NCBI GenBank assembly: GCA_020851635.1
Contig: JADZCJ010000041.1
Location: forward strand, 1-32,455
Direction: 5' to 3'
Length of the DNA stretch: 32,455 nucleotides
Source of the DNA: Anaerolineae bacterium
Lineage (GTDB): Bacteria > Chloroflexota > Anaerolineae > UBA4142 > SHND01
Each line of letters begins with the position of its first letter. Position 1 is the first letter of the stretch. Positions 30,925 to 32,455 of this stretch are shown here, one piece after another. The translations under genes and the position numbers were made by a program. The notes beneath the pieces were generated by a model, which made no database searches, was not told the DNA's origin, and saw only the letters and a list, made by a program, of their open reading frames with translations.

Positions 30925-32373
30925 ATGCGCCTCGCCAAAAACTATTTGTATCTTTCTGCGGCAGAACTGGCTGCCAAAGTGATCACTTTTGCCGCAATCG
31001 CCTATCTCGCGCGGGTCGCGGGTCCGGTCGCATATGGCTATTTCGAGTTTGCGGCGGCGGCTGTTTTTTGTGCGGGCTTGATTGTTGACCAGGGACTCGG
31101 ACCGTATGGCGCGCGTGAAATTGCCAAGGGTTCGATGCCGACCGCCGACCTTGTTCGGCAAATCGTCAGTTTGCGAGTCATCCTTGCTGCCATCGCTGCC
31201 GGCGCGCTGGCGCTCTTTGCCCTCGCGTTCGAGCAGCCGCCTCTCGTCACACAGCTGCTCTTGATCTATGCGCTGGACTTGATGCTCATGCCCTTGTTGC
31301 TGCAGTGGGTGTTTCAAGGACATGACCGCATGGGAACCGTCGCCGTCCTGCAGCTCATCCGTCAGGCGTTCTTTGCCATCGTTATCTTTGCCTGGGTTCG
31401 AGAGCCGAAGCAAATCTGGATTGTTGCCGTTGCCGAAGGCGTCGGCATCGCGGGCGCTGTAATTTACGGTTTGATTGCATATCATCGGCGCTATGGAAGT
31501 TGGCTTCAAGCCCGGTTGCATGTCTCATGGAAGGTTCTGCGTGAGAGCGCCCCAATCGGCGCCAGCCAAATTTTTTGGGTCGTCCGCATGTATGGCGCGA
31601 TCCTTATTCTCGGTCTCGTTGCGACCCCTCCGGAAGTGGGCTACTTTGGCGCGGCGATGCGTATTTTCGTTGCCCTGCATGCCTTTGTCTATCTCTATTT
31701 TTTCAATCAACTTGCATCGCTCGCTCGGGCGTGGCACGCCCGGGACGCGAGTCTCGACACCCTTATTGCCCAATCGCTGCGGCGTGTCGCGGGAGTCTGT
31801 CTTTTTAGCGTGCCCGTCTGGATCTTGACCTCCCCGCTTGTCATTCGCATTGCCTACGGTCCCGAATTTGCCCCGGCGGCGGTGCCTCTCGCGTGGTTGG
31901 CAGTGGTCTTTGGGTTTGCCTGGTTGGACGGGCATTATCGCTTTTCGTTGATCGCTGCGGGCTATCAGCACATCGAAATGTACAGCCAGTTGTTCGGCTC
32001 TTTGGTGGCTGCAATTTTGATCCCGGTCTTGTATGTGCTGGGCGGCTTGGGTGGTGTGGGGATTGCGCTTGTGATCGGCGAACTTGTCGTGTGGCTCATT
32101 GCGTGGTGGTACTCGCGACGGGAATTGCATCTGCGGGGACATGCGGCGCTGCTGGGTCGCATGGGCATTGCAGGACTGTTTGCCGCATTTCTGATCTGGG
32201 TCACCGGAGAGATGCCCCTCCTCGCGCGTATCTTTTTGGTAGAGCTATCGCTTGTGCTCGTTATGCTGGTGATTGATTCGCAGCTGCGCACGTTCGTGCT
32301 GACTGTCGGGTCAAGAGAGCATACGAGGTTAAGGGCGCGTTTGGGTAGATTGCTGCGGTTACGCTTGACATAG
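30925..32373 (+). CDS. Wzx-type polysaccharide flippase (oligosaccharide flippase, MOP superfamily)
   Basis: This 482-residue protein has about 12-14 hydrophobic segments and the N-terminal pattern of Wzx/RfbX proteins (N-Y-L-Y-L-S-A-A-E-L-A-A-K then A-Y-L-A-R-V-A-G-P-V-A-Y-G). G-L-G-P-Y-G-A-R-E-I-A near residues 57-67 is also typical. Such proteins move undecaprenyl-linked oligosaccharides from the inner to the outer membrane face. It starts 7 nt after the oxidoreductase stop, with no clear ribosome binding site, and its stop overlaps the ribosome binding site of the next gene. It is the main evidence for Wzx/Wzy-style export, though no Wzy is recognisable in the window. Confidence 0.88.
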   Translation: MRLAKNYLYLSAAELAAKVITFAAIAYLARVAGPVAYGYFEFAAAAVFCAGLIVDQGLGPYGAREIAKGSMPTADLVRQIVSLRVILAAIAAGALALFALAFEQPPLVTQLLLIYALDLMLMPLLLQWVFQGHDRMGTVAVLQLIRQAFFAIVIFAWVREPKQIWIVAVAEGVGIAGAVIYGLIAYHRRYGSWLQARLHVSWKVLRESAPIGASQIFWVVRMYGAILILGLVATPPEVGYFGAAMRIFVALHAFVYLYFFNQLASLARAWHARDASLDTLIAQSLRRVAGVCLFSVPVWILTSPLVIRIAYGPEFAPAAVPLAWLAVVFGFAWLDGHYRFSLIAAGYQHIEMYSQLFGSLVAAILIPVLYVLGGLGGVGIALVIGELVVWLIAWWYSRRELHLRGHAALLGRMGIAGLFAAFLIWVTGEMPLLARIFLVELSLVLVMLVIDSQLRTFVLTVGSREHTRLRARLGRLLRLRLT

Positions 32374-32377
32374 GAGA
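32372..32377 (+). promoter_or_regulatory. Ribosome binding site of the last, partial gene
   Basis: AGGAGA ends 5 nt before the ATG at 32383 and overlaps the flippase stop codon, one of the best ribosome binding sites in the window. Confidence 0.7.
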
Positions 32378-32382
32378 ATTTT

Positions 32383-32455
32383 ATGAAGATACCGGAATCC
32401 CCGGACGCTGCGGAGCGTCGCATTGTCATTATCGGCGGAGGACCTGCGGGTCTGA
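32383..32455 (+). CDS. FAD/NAD-binding oxidoreductase, N-terminus only (cut by window edge)
   Basis: Only the first 24 codons are present. After about 12 polar residues they read R-R-I-V-I-I-G-G-G-P-A-G-L, a Rossmann dinucleotide-binding motif G-x-G-x-x-G typical of FAD-dependent amine oxidase, protoporphyrinogen oxidase-like or UDP-galactopyranose mutase-like proteins. It follows the flippase by 9 nt with a strong ribosome binding site, so the operon continues past the window. An FAD enzyme of this type in a glycan locus is often a NAD(P)-binding 'amine oxidase-like' protein or a mutase, but the choice cannot be made here. Confidence 0.75.
   Translation, partial: MKIPESPDAAERRIVIIGGGPAGL

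Overview
The window is a dense surface-polysaccharide (EPS, O-antigen-like or capsule) biosynthesis locus of a bacterium. It holds 26 protein genes or parts of genes, and all but one lie on the + strand. I see no tRNA, rRNA or CRISPR array. The host cannot be named with certainty. Short gaps, many ATGA-type overlaps, moderately high GC, and above all a secreted hydrolase with a Thr/Pro 'TPTRTPT' linker of the kind frequent in Chloroflexota (Anaerolineae-like) secreted proteins make that phylum my best guess. This is inference only.

Layout. (1) 1-460: the 3' end of an ISAzo13-type insertion sequence, whose probable outer end stops a few bases before the first glycan gene. (2) 465-6400: a CDP-sugar branch made of an SDR epimerase/reductase, a DPM1-like GT2, a sugar C-methyltransferase, a membrane-anchored alpha/beta hydrolase, rfbF (glucose-1-phosphate cytidylyltransferase) and rfbG (CDP-glucose 4,6-dehydratase). 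rfbH is missing, so a C-methyl-branched 6-deoxyhexose is more likely than a 3,6-dideoxyhexose. (3) 6524-8269, minus strand: a secreted GH30-like hydrolase, followed by the only sizeable intergenic region (8270-8662). (4) 8663-19463: a coupled run comprising a CE4 deacetylase-FemAB fusion, a sugar N-formyltransferase, an unexported (alpha/alpha)6-toroid protein, a DPM1-like GT2, an AsnB-type amidotransferase, a GT-C glycosyltransferase and an LPG_synthase_TM flippase-like protein. (5) 19463-25335: wlbA-wlbB-[GT-C]-wlbC-wlbD, the set that converts UDP-GlcNAcA to UDP-ManNAc3NAcA, split by a GT-C gene. (6) 25332-32373: a GT2, a short promoter-like gap with inverted repeats, two GT4 enzymes, a second GT2 paralogous to the first, a second Gfo/Idh oxidoreductase and a Wzx-type flippase. 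(7) 32383-end: the start of an FAD/NAD-binding oxidoreductase.

How the genes fit together (inference). At least two unusual activated sugars are made: a CDP-linked branched 6-deoxyhexose and a UDP-linked diacetamido-uronic acid. The GT2 and GT4 enzymes assemble sugars on a lipid at the cytoplasmic face. Wzx flips the oligosaccharide. The DPM1-like enzymes make polyprenyl-phosphate sugars for the GT-C enzymes at the outer face. The deacetylase-FemAB fusion, formyltransferase and AsnB-like amidotransferase look like a tailoring set for amino and carboxyl groups. No convincing Wzy polymerase, initiating phosphoglycosyltransferase, Wzc/Wza or exosortase is visible, so the locus probably continues beyond both ends.
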